DNA from: an uncultured Bacilli bacterium | Lineage (GTDB): Bacteria; Bacillota_I; Bacilli_A; RF39; UBA660 | Assembly (NCBI GenBank): GCA_934095805.1 | Contig: CAKOKV010000004.1 | Location: 1-18,576 of the forward strand | Length of the DNA: 18,576 bases | Direction of reading: 5' to 3' | Shown: positions 1-6,097 of the stretch, one piece after another | How positions within the stretch are numbered: the stretch's first letter is position 1 | Layout of the letters: the number at the start of each line of letters is the position of its first letter | The notes under the pieces: model-generated | What the model was told of the DNA's origin: nothing | Database searches by the model: none | The model's input: the letters and a program-made list of their open reading frames with translations, nothing else | Program-made: the position numbers and the translations under genes

Positions 1-72
1 GGCGATGAGAGACTCGAACTCCCGACCCCCTGCTTGTAAGGCAGATGCTCTAACCAACTGAGCTAATCGCCC
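1..72 (-). tRNA. tRNA-Val (anticodon TAC), 3' end cut by window edge
   Basis: Read on the minus strand, the sequence starts GGGCGAT and shows a complete cloverleaf. The D-arm is TTAGCTCAGTTGG. The anticodon stem is TCTGC/GCAGG around loop CTTACAA, so the anticodon is TAC (Val). The T-arm is GGGAG-TTCGAGT-CTCTC with one G-U pair. The 3' acceptor strand ATCGCC pairs with the 5' end, but its last base, the discriminator and any encoded CCA lie outside the window. It is transcribed from a promoter overlapping the end of the S1-protein gene, giving a 5' leader of roughly 18 nt. Confidence 0.95.
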
Positions 73-97
73 ATAATATTTCCTGCTGACGCATATA

Positions 98-126
98 AAT
101 ATATCATTTATTCAATTTGATGTCAA
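98..126 (-). promoter_or_regulatory. Promoter of tRNA-Val, TTGACA-N17-TATATT
   Basis: Minus strand: a perfect -35 TTGACA (121-126), a 17-bp spacer and -10 TATATT (98-103), with a predicted start near 91. The TGA stop codon of the S1-protein gene (123-125) lies inside the -35 hexamer. No terminator is visible between the two genes, so readthrough may also feed the tRNA. Confidence 0.8.
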
Positions 127-485
127 GTTAAATTCTCATTTTTTTCTAATTCTTTTAATTTTTCTTCTGTCCATAATGGTAATTTTTCTTTTAAAGGTTC
201 AAATCCTCCACCTTTTTCAGTTATACCAGTTCTATTTTTTTTGTTTACAGTCATCTTTTTTATTGAAAGTTTTACTTGTAATTTATCTTCATCTATAGAA
301 ATTATTTTTACTTTAATCACATCTCCAATTTTATATTTTGATTGCAAATCGTTTATATATTTATTTGAGACCTCTGAAATATGAACCATACCTGTATAAT
401 TATCCTCTAAGCTTACAAATATTCCGTATTTTGTTATTCCAGTAATTTGTCCTTCAACAATATTGTTTACCTCTACTCTATTCAT
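123..485 (-). CDS. S1 RNA-binding protein, YugI/GSP13/CvfD-like (120 aa)
   Basis: A single S1 (OB-fold) domain covers residues about 3-78, with hallmarks such as GQITGITKYGIFVSL, GMVHISEVS, the IGD turn and the terminal KLSIKK strand. After a Lys-rich linker comes GGFEPLKEKLPLWTEEKL. This matches the C-terminal GF..L..KL..W element of Bacillus YugI (general stress protein 13) and streptococcal CvfD. Those proteins bind RNA or ribosomes and act post-transcriptionally; the exact role here is inferred. The ATG at 485 is chosen because the reading frame upstream of it is occupied by a promoter (TGTTATAAT at 501-509), and GTGAT precedes the ATG. The stop is TGA, shared with the tRNA -35 box. The gene is monocistronic from its own promoter. 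Confidence 0.85.
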   Translation of the reverse strand: MNRVEVNNIVEGQITGITKYGIFVSLEDNYTGMVHISEVSNKYINDLQSKYKIGDVIKVKIISIDEDKLQVKLSIKKMTVNKKNRTGITEKGGGFEPLKEKLPLWTEEKLKELEKNENLT

Positions 486-500
486 ATAAATCACTTTTTT

Positions 501-530
501 ATTATAACACATTTCTAGTACTATTGTAAA
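501..530 (-). promoter_or_regulatory. Promoter of the S1-protein gene, TTTACA-N18-TATAAT with extended -10
   Basis: Minus strand: -35-like TTTACA (525-530), an 18-bp spacer and TATAAT (501-506) preceded by TGT, a perfect extended -10. The -35 overlaps the 3' end and TAG stop of the upstream gene. The predicted start is near 494, only about 9 nt before the ATG at 485, so GTGA of the ribosome site is at the very 5' end of the mRNA. Confidence 0.7.
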
Positions 531-1417
531 TTAATCCAACTTTTTTTATTAAAATTATCAATTTTATCAATATATTTATTTAAATAATATTTTAGGAAAC
601 ATATATAATTTTTATTTTTACTAATATACTTATTTATACTTTTTTCATCTATTTTATTATCCATAATCATTTTTACATCATTAAAATAAAAATTCGGAAA
701 TAATAAATATGCCAATAATAATGTGTAATTTACTTTTTCTTTTTTCAGTTCTTCTAATTCATCAAAATCAATGTAGTCTGTATATATTTTCCACTTAAAA
801 TAATTTGCAATAATAAGTTCTTTCTCACCAAACTGAATGTTTAAAGGATTATAAAATTCTTTTTCAAAGGCCATTCTTATATTATTACTATTTATTATAA
901 CACCAGTATTTTTCTCAATTTCTTTATTTTTATTATAAAAATTGAGCAATTGTATGCTATTTTCAGCTAATCCTATAAAATAGTCCATGCTATTTTGTAT
1001 ATTTTGAAGTTCCTTATTATAAGTAATTATTTTTTGTTCTATATCATCCACGATCATTGAATAATTTTCTATGCTTCTTTGTTGCATTAAGGAATCGTTT
1101 ATACCTATTTTATATATAATTAATATTGTAGCAAGATTCACTTTTTCTACCACTGTATTCTCTCTCATCAAAACTATTTTTTCATTTTTTATTTTTGTTA
1201 TGTATTCACCTTTTTTATTAATAATTATCGTGTTTATTTTATAGTTATTTTCGTATAATTTATTTGAAATTTCTACTATACTAGTTATTTCAGGTTCATT
1301 TATTAAAACTTTTTTTATAATTATTTTACAATCATTAATAAAAAAATACATTTCATCATTTTTATTGTATATTTTTTCAATTTTCAAATTATAATTTTCG
1401 GATATTATTTCTTTCAT
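521..1417 (-). CDS. CotS-like degenerate kinase-fold protein (298 aa), tentative
   Basis: The N-terminal part (residues about 1-90) has the strand pattern of a CotS/aminoglycoside-phosphotransferase N-lobe: a YFFINDCKIIIKK-like strand, then NKLYENNYKINTIIINKKGEY and KIVLMRE. The C-terminal half contains FYNPLNIQFGE, ANYFKWKIY and LLAYLLFPNFYF, which resemble the last third of Bacillota spore-coat CotS/YsxE relatives. I see no intact catalytic HxD....N loop or DFD metal motif, so it would be a pseudokinase if the assignment holds. A TTG start lies at 1429, but ATG 1417 with GAGA upstream is preferred. The sequence is very Asn/Lys/Ile rich, has no signal peptide or transmembrane segment, and follows a terminator. 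What else it could be: an unrelated lineage-specific protein. Confidence 0.4.
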   Translation of the reverse strand: MKEIISENYNLKIEKIYNKNDEMYFFINDCKIIIKKVLINEPEITSIVEISNKLYENNYKINTIIINKKGEYITKIKNEKIVLMRENTVVEKVNLATILIIYKIGINDSLMQQRSIENYSMIVDDIEQKIITYNKELQNIQNSMDYFIGLAENSIQLLNFYNKNKEIEKNTGVIINSNNIRMAFEKEFYNPLNIQFGEKELIIANYFKWKIYTDYIDFDELEELKKEKVNYTLLLAYLLFPNFYFNDVKMIMDNKIDEKSINKYISKNKNYICFLKYYLNKYIDKIDNFNKKSWINLQ

Positions 1418-1446
1418 ATTTATTCTCAATTAATTTTATGCAAAAT

Positions 1447-1479
1447 AAAACCAATAATGTTTTAATTATTATTGGTTTT
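1447..1479 (-). terminator. Rho-independent terminator after the 324-aa gene
   Basis: A perfect 12-bp stem, AAAACCAATAAT (1447-1458) with ATTATTGGTTTT (1468-1479), has a 9-nt loop, starts 7 nt after the TAA stop and is followed by ATTTTG on the minus strand. A longer T-run follows it on the plus strand, but no plus-strand gene ends here. Confidence 0.75.
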
Positions 1480-1486
1480 TCTTTTT

Positions 1487-2461
1487 TTACATATGCATTG
1501 TATAAACATTAGTTTCTTCATTTGAAGGCATAGTTAAATTTGGCATAGCATATTGTGGCTGTTGCATTAGTTCTGCTGTTTGTCCAAATTCTGGTTCAGC
1601 AACATGATCAGTTGTCAATTCTTCAACTTGTTTTTCATCTTTTTGACTTTTTAGTTCATTTTCTATTTCTTCTATTTTTTCTAATATCTTTTTATTTGTC
1701 TCAATGTTTGCCATAACCATTTCTTTTAATAATGAAACAATTTTGCTTAATGTTTCAGATTTTTCACCTTTTTTATCCGCTATATCTTCTGATTGTACAA
1801 ATTCTGTTGGTAATACAGGTGGTTGCTCTGGATATTGACTTGTTTGAGTAAAATTGTTATCTACAGGCATTGGAGCTGGTGTTAGTATTTCTTGTGATGG
1901 GGTATATTGTTCTCCAACTTGTTGCATATTATTATCAGCACTTGAAGATGTTAATTCTTGTGAAGGTAAGTTCATTTCTGCTGGCATAACTACTTCTGAA
2001 CCAACACTTTGTGGTGCTGTTTCAAATGTTTCCGTTGTACTATCAAGTTGTGGAGTGACTAAAGTATTTAATGTCTCTGGGCTATTTACTTGAACAGGAA
2101 CTGCCTCAAGAGTCTGTTGACTTTCCATTACTGGCACATAATTTTGTTGTGCTGGTGGAGTTTGTGTTGCAACTTGAGGAAATATATTTGGCATAACTGA
2201 ACTTTCTCCTGCATTTACACCTGGCATAACACCTTGTTGTTGTGGTCCAACTATTGTTTCACCGTTTAAAACTTTTTCTGCACTTTGTGCAATTGTTTCA
2301 GGCTTTACAAATGCACTTGTTTTTGATAATGGTGCTTCTTGAGTTGAAGTTTGTAATACAGTACTTGTGGACACACCTATAATTCTTACTCCCGAAGCAT
2401 ATCCTGGGGTCATCACTACACTACCTTTTGTTAAATTTTCTATTTCATTTGTTAATGTCAC
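1487..2461 (-). CDS. Low-complexity Pro/Gln/Glu-rich coiled-coil protein of unknown function (324 aa)
   Basis: I do not recognise a family. The N-terminal ~35 residues (TLTNEIENLTKGSVVMTPG, then GVRIIGVSTS) look folded. Residues about 40-230 are disordered, rich in Pro, Gln, Thr, Val and Glu. Residues about 235-280 form a clear amphipathic coiled coil (KIVSLLKEMV through IEEIENEL). A Gln/Met-rich tail ends in YTMHM. There is no membrane segment or signal peptide. Two GTG starts are possible: 2470, preceded by GGAAAG, and 2461, preceded by AGGTGA at 5-nt spacing. The second is chosen because that Shine-Dalgarno form recurs in this window. It starts within a few bases of the DUF1292 stop codon, so the two are probably one operon ended by the terminator at 1447-1479. 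The layout suggests a scaffold or oligomerising adaptor, which is inference only. Confidence 0.6.
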   Translation of the reverse strand: MTLTNEIENLTKGSVVMTPGYASGVRIIGVSTSTVLQTSTQEAPLSKTSAFVKPETIAQSAEKVLNGETIVGPQQQGVMPGVNAGESSVMPNIFPQVATQTPPAQQNYVPVMESQQTLEAVPVQVNSPETLNTLVTPQLDSTTETFETAPQSVGSEVVMPAEMNLPSQELTSSSADNNMQQVGEQYTPSQEILTPAPMPVDNNFTQTSQYPEQPPVLPTEFVQSEDIADKKGEKSETLSKIVSLLKEMVMANIETNKKILEKIEEIENELKSQKDEKQVEELTTDHVAEPEFGQTAELMQQPQYAMPNLTMPSNEETNVYTMHM

Positions 2462-2470
2462 TTTTCTCAC

Positions 2471-2725
2471 CTAACTTTCCACGATTTGTTTCATAGCTTC
2501 TTTTACTTTTTGCCATGTTGTATCATCTTCTATACCTATTAAGCTATAAACTCCTGGTTCATTTTCTACAAATTCTGATATGTATATTTTGCTCATCCCT
2601 TCTCCAGCACTTTCTCCCTTTGAAAGAATTACAAATCTTTTATTAAGCTCACTTATTTTAAATGCATTAACTAAGTCAACTTCTTCCATTGTTCCATCCA
2701 TATTTTTTATTGAAATTCTACTCAT
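2471..2725 (-). CDS. DUF1292-like small protein (84 aa)
   Basis: The compact acidic protein has the DUF1292 pattern of Bacillota YrzB-type proteins: an N-terminal strand with DGTMEEVDLVNAF, a central KRFVILSKGE strand, then KIYISEFV, and the closing IEDDTTWQKVKEAM. The function of the family is unknown. ATG 2725 is chosen because AAAGGATAGAAAA gives a strong Shine-Dalgarno, whereas the frame upstream of it lies in the promoter. It is the first gene of a two-gene unit with the coiled-coil protein downstream. Confidence 0.75.
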   Translation of the reverse strand: MSRISIKNMDGTMEEVDLVNAFKISELNKRFVILSKGESAGEGMSKIYISEFVENEPGVYSLIGIEDDTTWQKVKEAMKQIVES

Positions 2726-2750
2726 TTTTCTATCCTTTCTATCATTTTTT

Positions 2751-2779
2751 ATTCTATCACATAAAAAAAACAATATCAA
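2751..2779 (-). promoter_or_regulatory. Promoter of the DUF1292 gene, TTGATA-N17-TAGAAT
   Basis: Minus strand: -35 TTGATA (2774-2779), a 17-bp spacer, -10 TAGAAT (2751-2756) with TGA directly upstream (TGn extension). The -35 box is part of the 3' arm of the preceding terminator, and the terminator U-tract forms most of the spacer. The leader is about 19 nt, long enough for the AAAGGA site. Confidence 0.75.
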
Positions 2780-2802
2780 TTAATACATGATATGTTTTTT
2801 TA
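2763..2802 (-). terminator. Terminator after the yutD-like gene
   Basis: Minus strand: arm AACA.TATCA (about 2788-2796) pairs with TGATATTGTT (2769-2778) with a single-base bulge. It is extended by A-U pairs and followed by eight Ts (2763-2770). It lies about 25 nt after the yutD-like stop and overlaps the next promoter. Confidence 0.65.
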
Positions 2803-2825
2803 TATTTTGTATAAACTTTACAGCT

Positions 2826-3104
2826 TTATTCTTTTATTTTTTCTAAAATGAAATATCGGCAATCATAGGCACAATTTTCTCGTAAATATTTTTCTAAATT
2901 GTCGTAACTATTTATTTTATTATGATTTTTATTGTTTTTTTTATTAAATCCTTTCAGTCTTAATTTCGAATATGCAATATCTCCAACAATGTAATCATAG
3001 TCACTGTAAAATGTCGTAAATCTATTTATAAACATTTCCTTATCAAATCCTTCTCGATAATTTTTGATAAGCTTATATTTATTATTCTCTATTTCAATTA
3101 TCAT
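2826..3104 (-). CDS. YutD-like protein, DUF1027 (92 aa)
   Basis: The protein follows the YutD family closely: a short N-terminal strand pair (IEIENNKYKLIKNYREGFD), FINRFTTFYSDYDYIVGDIAYSKLRLKGF with the signature YDYIVGD and LRLKGF, a Lys/Asn-rich insert, then LEKYLRENCAYDCRYFIL with two conserved cysteines. The biochemical role of YutD is not established. The start is ATG 3104 with AGGTGAG at 8 nt. It has its own extended -10 promoter and terminator. In Bacillus subtilis, as I recall, yutD lies close to lipA, lytH and yunB. Here yunB is the direct upstream neighbour, so the old neighbourhood survives with intervening genes gone. Confidence 0.85.
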   Translation of the reverse strand: MIIEIENNKYKLIKNYREGFDKEMFINRFTTFYSDYDYIVGDIAYSKLRLKGFNKKNNKNHNKINSYDNLEKYLRENCAYDCRYFILEKIKE

Positions 3105-3129
3105 ATTTTCTCACCTTTTTCTATAAAAT

Positions 3130-3138
3130 ATTATAACA
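3130..3138 (-). promoter_or_regulatory. Extended -10 promoter of the yutD-like gene
   Basis: TGTTATAAT on the minus strand (TATAAT at 3130-3135) is a perfect TGn-extended -10. No good -35 is present at 16-18 bp. The predicted start near 3123 gives an 18-19-nt leader containing AGGTGAG. Confidence 0.6.
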
Positions 3139-3195
3139 TTTATTAATACTTTTTAACAGATTTTATTTTTTTAAACTAGTTTTGTGGTTACTAAA

Positions 3196-3936
3196 TTATT
3201 TTGAATTTTCTTGATAAACTTTCCCATTTATGATTCCACCATAGTATTCTGGAATTTTTCCTTGTATTATTTTTGATTTAAGTGGTATTTGATTACTTGT
3301 TAATATTTTCTTTGAGGAAAATGGTAATATTATTTGTATATTTATTTTCACTTCCAAAATTACTTCAACTAGTGAATTATTTATTCCATATTCTTTTATA
3401 TTTGTTGTAATTGTAGTTGCAGCATTTCCTAACACATCCAACTTAAATGGTATTTTAGGACCTATACCAACTAACACTGGAACATCGTATACTATCGACA
3501 TTGGAATTTCATATATCATGGGATTTGTTTTTTTATAATACTTTTTTTCTATAGCATTATTTTTTTCGTTTTCTAAAGATTGCAAATTATTATGAAACTT
3601 TTCATTTATTTTCAGTAATAATGTGTTAATGCTTTTGTTATTAAAATCCATTCCAATTATTTCTTCATTATTATTTTTTTCTATGTTTATAATTGTATCG
3701 ATATCAATTTTATCTTTCTTAGTTATTTCTTCTAGCATATTTGTGGTTAGTAATAATGCTAGTTCTTTGGATTTGTTTTCTGCATAATTCATCAATATAT
3801 CTTCACTTTTTATCGTAAAAATTTTTAACATTACATATGTGACAAATAATATAATTATAGCAATTATTAATATTTTATCACTTGTGCTCATACTAATATC
3901 TGAATTTTTTAATTTCATTCTATGATTGATTCTCAT
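3196..3936 (-). CDS. yunB: Sporulation protein YunB (246 aa)
   Basis: The domain order matches YunB: a short basic N-terminus, one membrane segment (IIAIIILFVTYVMLKIF, residues about 24-40), then an extracytoplasmic region with NKSKELALLLTTNMLEEI, IINIEKNNNEEIIGMDFNNKSIN, IPMSIVYDVPVLVGIGPKIPFKLDVLG, EYGINNSLVEVILEVKINIQIILPF and IIQGKIPEYYGG. The GINNSLVEV element and the late strand before IPxYYGG are YunB hallmarks. Its length is close to the ~254 aa of Bacillus YunB. In B. subtilis yunB is a sigma-E mother-cell gene needed for normal spores. ATG 3936 has no Shine-Dalgarno but sits exactly 6 nt after a TATAAT. A TTG 15 nt upstream would extend the frame through that -10 box and is rejected. 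The start may be leaderless. Confidence 0.85.
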   Translation of the reverse strand: MRINHRMKLKNSDISMSTSDKILIIAIIILFVTYVMLKIFTIKSEDILMNYAENKSKELALLLTTNMLEEITKKDKIDIDTIINIEKNNNEEIIGMDFNNKSINTLLLKINEKFHNNLQSLENEKNNAIEKKYYKKTNPMIYEIPMSIVYDVPVLVGIGPKIPFKLDVLGNAATTITTNIKEYGINNSLVEVILEVKINIQIILPFSSKKILTSNQIPLKSKIIQGKIPEYYGGIINGKVYQENSK

Positions 3937-3942
3937 TATTAA

Positions 3943-3948
3943 ATTATA
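3943..3948 (-). promoter_or_regulatory. -10 box of yunB, possibly leaderless
   Basis: TATAAT (minus strand) directly follows the U-tract of the preceding terminator and ends 6 nt before ATG 3936, so the predicted +1 is the A of the start codon. No consensus -35 is visible at 16-18 bp, where the terminator loop lies. A sigma-E-type promoter was considered but no convincing sigma-E -35 is seen. Confidence 0.5.
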
Positions 3949-3949
3949 C

Positions 3950-3985
3950 AAAAAAAGATGCTTAATTATTACATCGCACCTTTTT
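3950..3985 (-). terminator. Terminator after the tail-anchored protein gene
   Basis: Minus strand: AAAAAGGTGC (3976-3985) pairs with GCATCTTTTT (3952-3961), 10 bp with one G-U pair, a 14-nt loop and a run of seven Ts. It starts a few bases after the stop codon at 3989 and abuts the yunB -10. Confidence 0.8.
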
Positions 3986-3988
3986 AAA

Positions 3989-4957
3989 TTAGAAAATATT
4001 CCAATCTAGTAAGAAATTTAATATAAGAAATATTGTAGCTAAAAGCATTAATATTATTAAAGTAATTGCAATTTTTGCAAATAAATTTCCCTTTTTTTGA
4101 TTTTTTTCAAGATCTTCGAATCCTTCGAAATCAGTTTTATTAAATGATAGTGAGTTTGTATAGAATGATTTATCAGCAACTATAGAATCTGTTTTATCTT
4201 GGTTTCCTGCCATATTTGCTTTTTCTTCGTCATCATTTTCTTCTTTTTCATCATTTTGTATATTCAAATTATCAGTATGGCTAGCTGGAGTTTCTATTTT
4301 GTCTAGTTCTTTTGTAATATCTAATAATGCTTCTTTTATATTTTCTTTATTTATTTCATCTTCTTCTATTGGAGCCATTACTACAGTATTTTCATTTTTG
4401 CCCATTAATTCCCCAAACAGATCTTCTGTGTCTTCTTTTATTGATTTTGGCTTAGAATCACTTTTATTTTGTATATTTTGAATTAATTCTACAATTGTTT
4501 TTTCTTGTGTATTTAATTCATCTATTGGCTCTGTCTTGTCTTCTTCTTCATCCTTGATTTTTATGCTTTTTAAAATTTCATATCCATTTGAGTTTAGTTT
4601 TCTATGTCTTTCAAGTTCGTAATCTGTTTCTCTATTACCTCTTGCTCTTTCAAGAACTGAATTAATATCATAATCTTTTTCTACTTTTTCTTGTTTAATC
4701 ACTTCTGTCTCTTCTGGAAGTTCTATTGATATTCTTTTTTTGTGTTCATCTTCATTTGTATTCATGTTTTCAATATATTTTTTTATTTTTTCAATATCAA
4801 TTTCTTTTGAGGCATCAGAAATAATACTAACATTAGTGTTAGTTTTAATACGAGATAATTCATTCATATCTGTTACATTATAGATATCTTGATTTCGCTT
4901 AGTACGACTCATATTATCAAGTGAACTATTTTCATATTTTTCCATTCTTGAACTCAT
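3989..4957 (-). CDS. Tail-anchored acidic membrane protein of unknown function (322 aa)
   Basis: No family is recognised. Residues about 1-285 are hydrophilic, strongly charged (Glu/Asp/Lys/Asn) and probably disordered. A basic patch precedes a single hydrophobic segment (LFAKIAITLIILMLLATIFL) and the chain ends within a few residues of the membrane, so the bulk should be cytoplasmic. The N-terminus carries SRMEKY and SRTKRN. The latter resembles the (S/T)-R-x-x-R-(R/K) motif by which the division protein GpsB binds partners, although the last position is Asn. ATG 4957 is chosen because GGTGA lies 5 nt upstream and a promoter occupies the frame further upstream. Monocistronic, ended by the terminator at 3950-3985. 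Confidence 0.65.
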   Translation of the reverse strand: MSSRMEKYENSSLDNMSRTKRNQDIYNVTDMNELSRIKTNTNVSIISDASKEIDIEKIKKYIENMNTNEDEHKKRISIELPEETEVIKQEKVEKDYDINSVLERARGNRETDYELERHRKLNSNGYEILKSIKIKDEEEDKTEPIDELNTQEKTIVELIQNIQNKSDSKPKSIKEDTEDLFGELMGKNENTVVMAPIEEDEINKENIKEALLDITKELDKIETPASHTDNLNIQNDEKEENDDEEKANMAGNQDKTDSIVADKSFYTNSLSFNKTDFEGFEDLEKNQKKGNLFAKIAITLIILMLLATIFLILNFLLDWNIF

Positions 4958-4973
4958 ATTTTTCACCATTTTA

Positions 4974-5002
4974 ATGATAACACATTTGATTTCTAAATTC
5001 AA
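4974..5002 (-). promoter_or_regulatory. Promoter of the tail-anchored protein gene, TTGAAT-N17-TATCAT
   Basis: Minus strand: -35 TTGAAT (4997-5002), a 17-bp spacer, -10 TATCAT (4974-4979) with TGT upstream. Predicted +1 is 4967, the first G of GGTGA, giving a 10-nt leader. Confidence 0.7.
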
Positions 5003-5047
5003 TAAATATGCTTTACATGGTATCTAGATTTTTTTTTATTTTTCATA

Positions 5048-5053
5048 TATAAT
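5048..5053 (+). promoter_or_regulatory. -10 box of the ferredoxin gene
   Basis: TATAAT on the plus strand in the divergent intergenic region. The predicted start is 5060, one base before GGAGG (5061-5065). No clear -35 at 16-18 bp. Confidence 0.5.
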
Positions 5054-5074
5054 TATTTATGGAGGAAATGGAGA

Positions 5075-5287
5075 ATGGAAAAAATAAAAGTTAATGACAC
5101 ATGTATCGGCTGTGGATTATGTGTTAGTCAATGTGAAAAATATTTTGAATTTAATGATGAAGGTATGAGTCAAGCAAAGGATGTTGAACTTGATGAAAAT
5201 GACAAAAAGGAAGTTTTAAATATTGTTGAAAGCTGCCCTGTTGGTGCAATTGTTGTTGAAGAAGAAATTACAGCTGAAGAAAATTAA
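5075..5287 (+). CDS. Single [4Fe-4S] cluster ferredoxin (70 aa)
   Basis: Small acidic electron-transfer protein. Cys10, Cys13 and Cys16 (CIGCGLC) plus Cys54 in the SCPVGAI motif are the expected cluster ligands. Cys20 is an extra cysteine in the position used by the second cluster in 8Fe ferredoxins, as also seen in Thermotoga-type monocluster ferredoxins. The middle is acidic (DVELDENDKKEV) and the C-terminal tail is EEEITAEEN, typical for docking to redox partners. The start ATG 5075 has GGAGG at 9-nt spacing. Monocistronic on the plus strand, diverging from the tail-anchored protein gene and converging on rluB through a shared terminator. Its partners cannot be told from this window. Confidence 0.9.
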   Translation: MEKIKVNDTCIGCGLCVSQCEKYFEFNDEGMSQAKDVELDENDKKEVLNIVESCPVGAIVVEEEITAEEN

Positions 5288-5298
5288 TTTTGCAATTT

Positions 5299-5330
5299 AA
5301 AACATGTTAGAAAATTAACTAACATGTTTT
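5299..5330. terminator. Bidirectional terminator between ferredoxin and rluB
   Basis: A perfect 12-bp inverted repeat, AAAACATGTTAG (5299-5310) and CTAACATGTTTT (5319-5330), with an 8-nt loop, sits between two convergent stop codons. T-rich sequence follows on the plus strand, and the arms supply Ts on the minus strand. The last base of the rluB stop codon is within the arm. Confidence 0.85.
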
Positions 5331-6052
5331 TATTTCTGTACATTTACTATACTATATAATTTCTTTACTTCTTTTATTGATAAAGTTCTGTATTCACCTA
5401 TGCTAAGACCTTTTAAATCTAAAAATGCATAGTTAGTTCTTTTTAATTTTAAAACTTTATAGCCTAAACTTGAAAACATATTTTTTACTTGATGATTTCT
5501 TCCTTCAGTTATTGTTAATTCTACATATGATTTTTTGTTTGTTTTATCTATTTTTCTGATTTTTGCGATAGCTTTTTTTGTTTTGACACCATCAAGTATT
5601 ATTCCATTTTCTAATGTTTTTATATCTTTGGGTGTGATTATTCCATCTATTTTTGCTGAATATGTTTTTTCTATATATCCTTTTGGATGTGTTAATTTAT
5701 TTGTTAATTCGCCGTCATTTGTTATTAACAATAAACCTGTTGTGTCATAATCTAAGCGACCTACTGGAAAAACTTTTTCATCTGTATCAATTAAGTCTAT
5801 TACTGTTGTTCTTCCCTTTTCATCTTTTACTGAACAAATTGTTTTTTCTGGCTTATATAGAAGAAAGTATAATTTTTCTTTTCTTATAACTTCTATATTA
5901 TCAACTGTAACCACATCTTTATCATTCACTTTATAACCAAGTTCAGTTATTTTATTTCCATTTACCTTTACTTTACCTTTTAATATTAATTCTTCACATT
6001 TTCTTCTTGAGTCAACACCGCAAGAACTTAAAAATTTTTGTAATCTTTCCAT
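5330..6052 (-). CDS. rluB: 23S rRNA pseudouridine synthase, RluB family (240 aa)
   Basis: An N-terminal S4 RNA-binding domain (ERLQKFLSSCGVDSRRKCEELI, residues 2-60) is followed by the RsuA/RluB catalytic domain. Motifs are LLYKPEKTICSVKDEKGRTTVIDL, VGRLDYDTTGLLLITNDGEL, whose Asp in GRLDYDTTG is the catalytic aspartate, and EGRNHQVKNMF with the conserved RxHQV-like element. It makes a pseudouridine in helix 90 of 23S rRNA (position 2605 in E. coli numbering). ATG 6052 is chosen because its frame further upstream runs through the -10 box. Its direct upstream neighbour is a D,D-carboxypeptidase, echoing Bacillus dacB-spmA-spmB-rluB with spmAB absent. Confidence 0.9.
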   Translation of the reverse strand: MERLQKFLSSCGVDSRRKCEELILKGKVKVNGNKITELGYKVNDKDVVTVDNIEVIRKEKLYFLLYKPEKTICSVKDEKGRTTVIDLIDTDEKVFPVGRLDYDTTGLLLITNDGELTNKLTHPKGYIEKTYSAKIDGIITPKDIKTLENGIILDGVKTKKAIAKIRKIDKTNKKSYVELTITEGRNHQVKNMFSSLGYKVLKLKRTNYAFLDLKGLSIGEYRTLSIKEVKKLYSIVNVQK

Positions 6053-6068
6053 AAAAAACACCAAGGTC

Positions 6069-6097
6069 ATTATACTCTATTATTTCCAAAATGACAA
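6069..6097 (-). promoter_or_regulatory. Promoter of rluB, TTGTCA-N17-TATAAT
   Basis: Minus strand: -35 TTGTCA (6092-6097) lies within the last codons of the carboxypeptidase gene, with a 17-bp spacer and -10 TATAAT (6069-6074). Predicted +1 is 6062, the first G of GGTG, so the leader is about 10 nt. Confidence 0.75.

Noticed and set aside
123..485. Possible Mycoplasma genetic code (TGA as Trp)
   Set aside because: TGA ends the S1 gene and the 133-aa gene at family-consistent positions, and Trp residues are encoded by TGG.
4826..4843. Palindrome with arms ACTAACA/TGTTAGT
   Set aside because: It lies inside the coding region of the tail-anchored protein, does not match the NrtR half-site and has no associated promoter; likely chance in AT-rich sequence.
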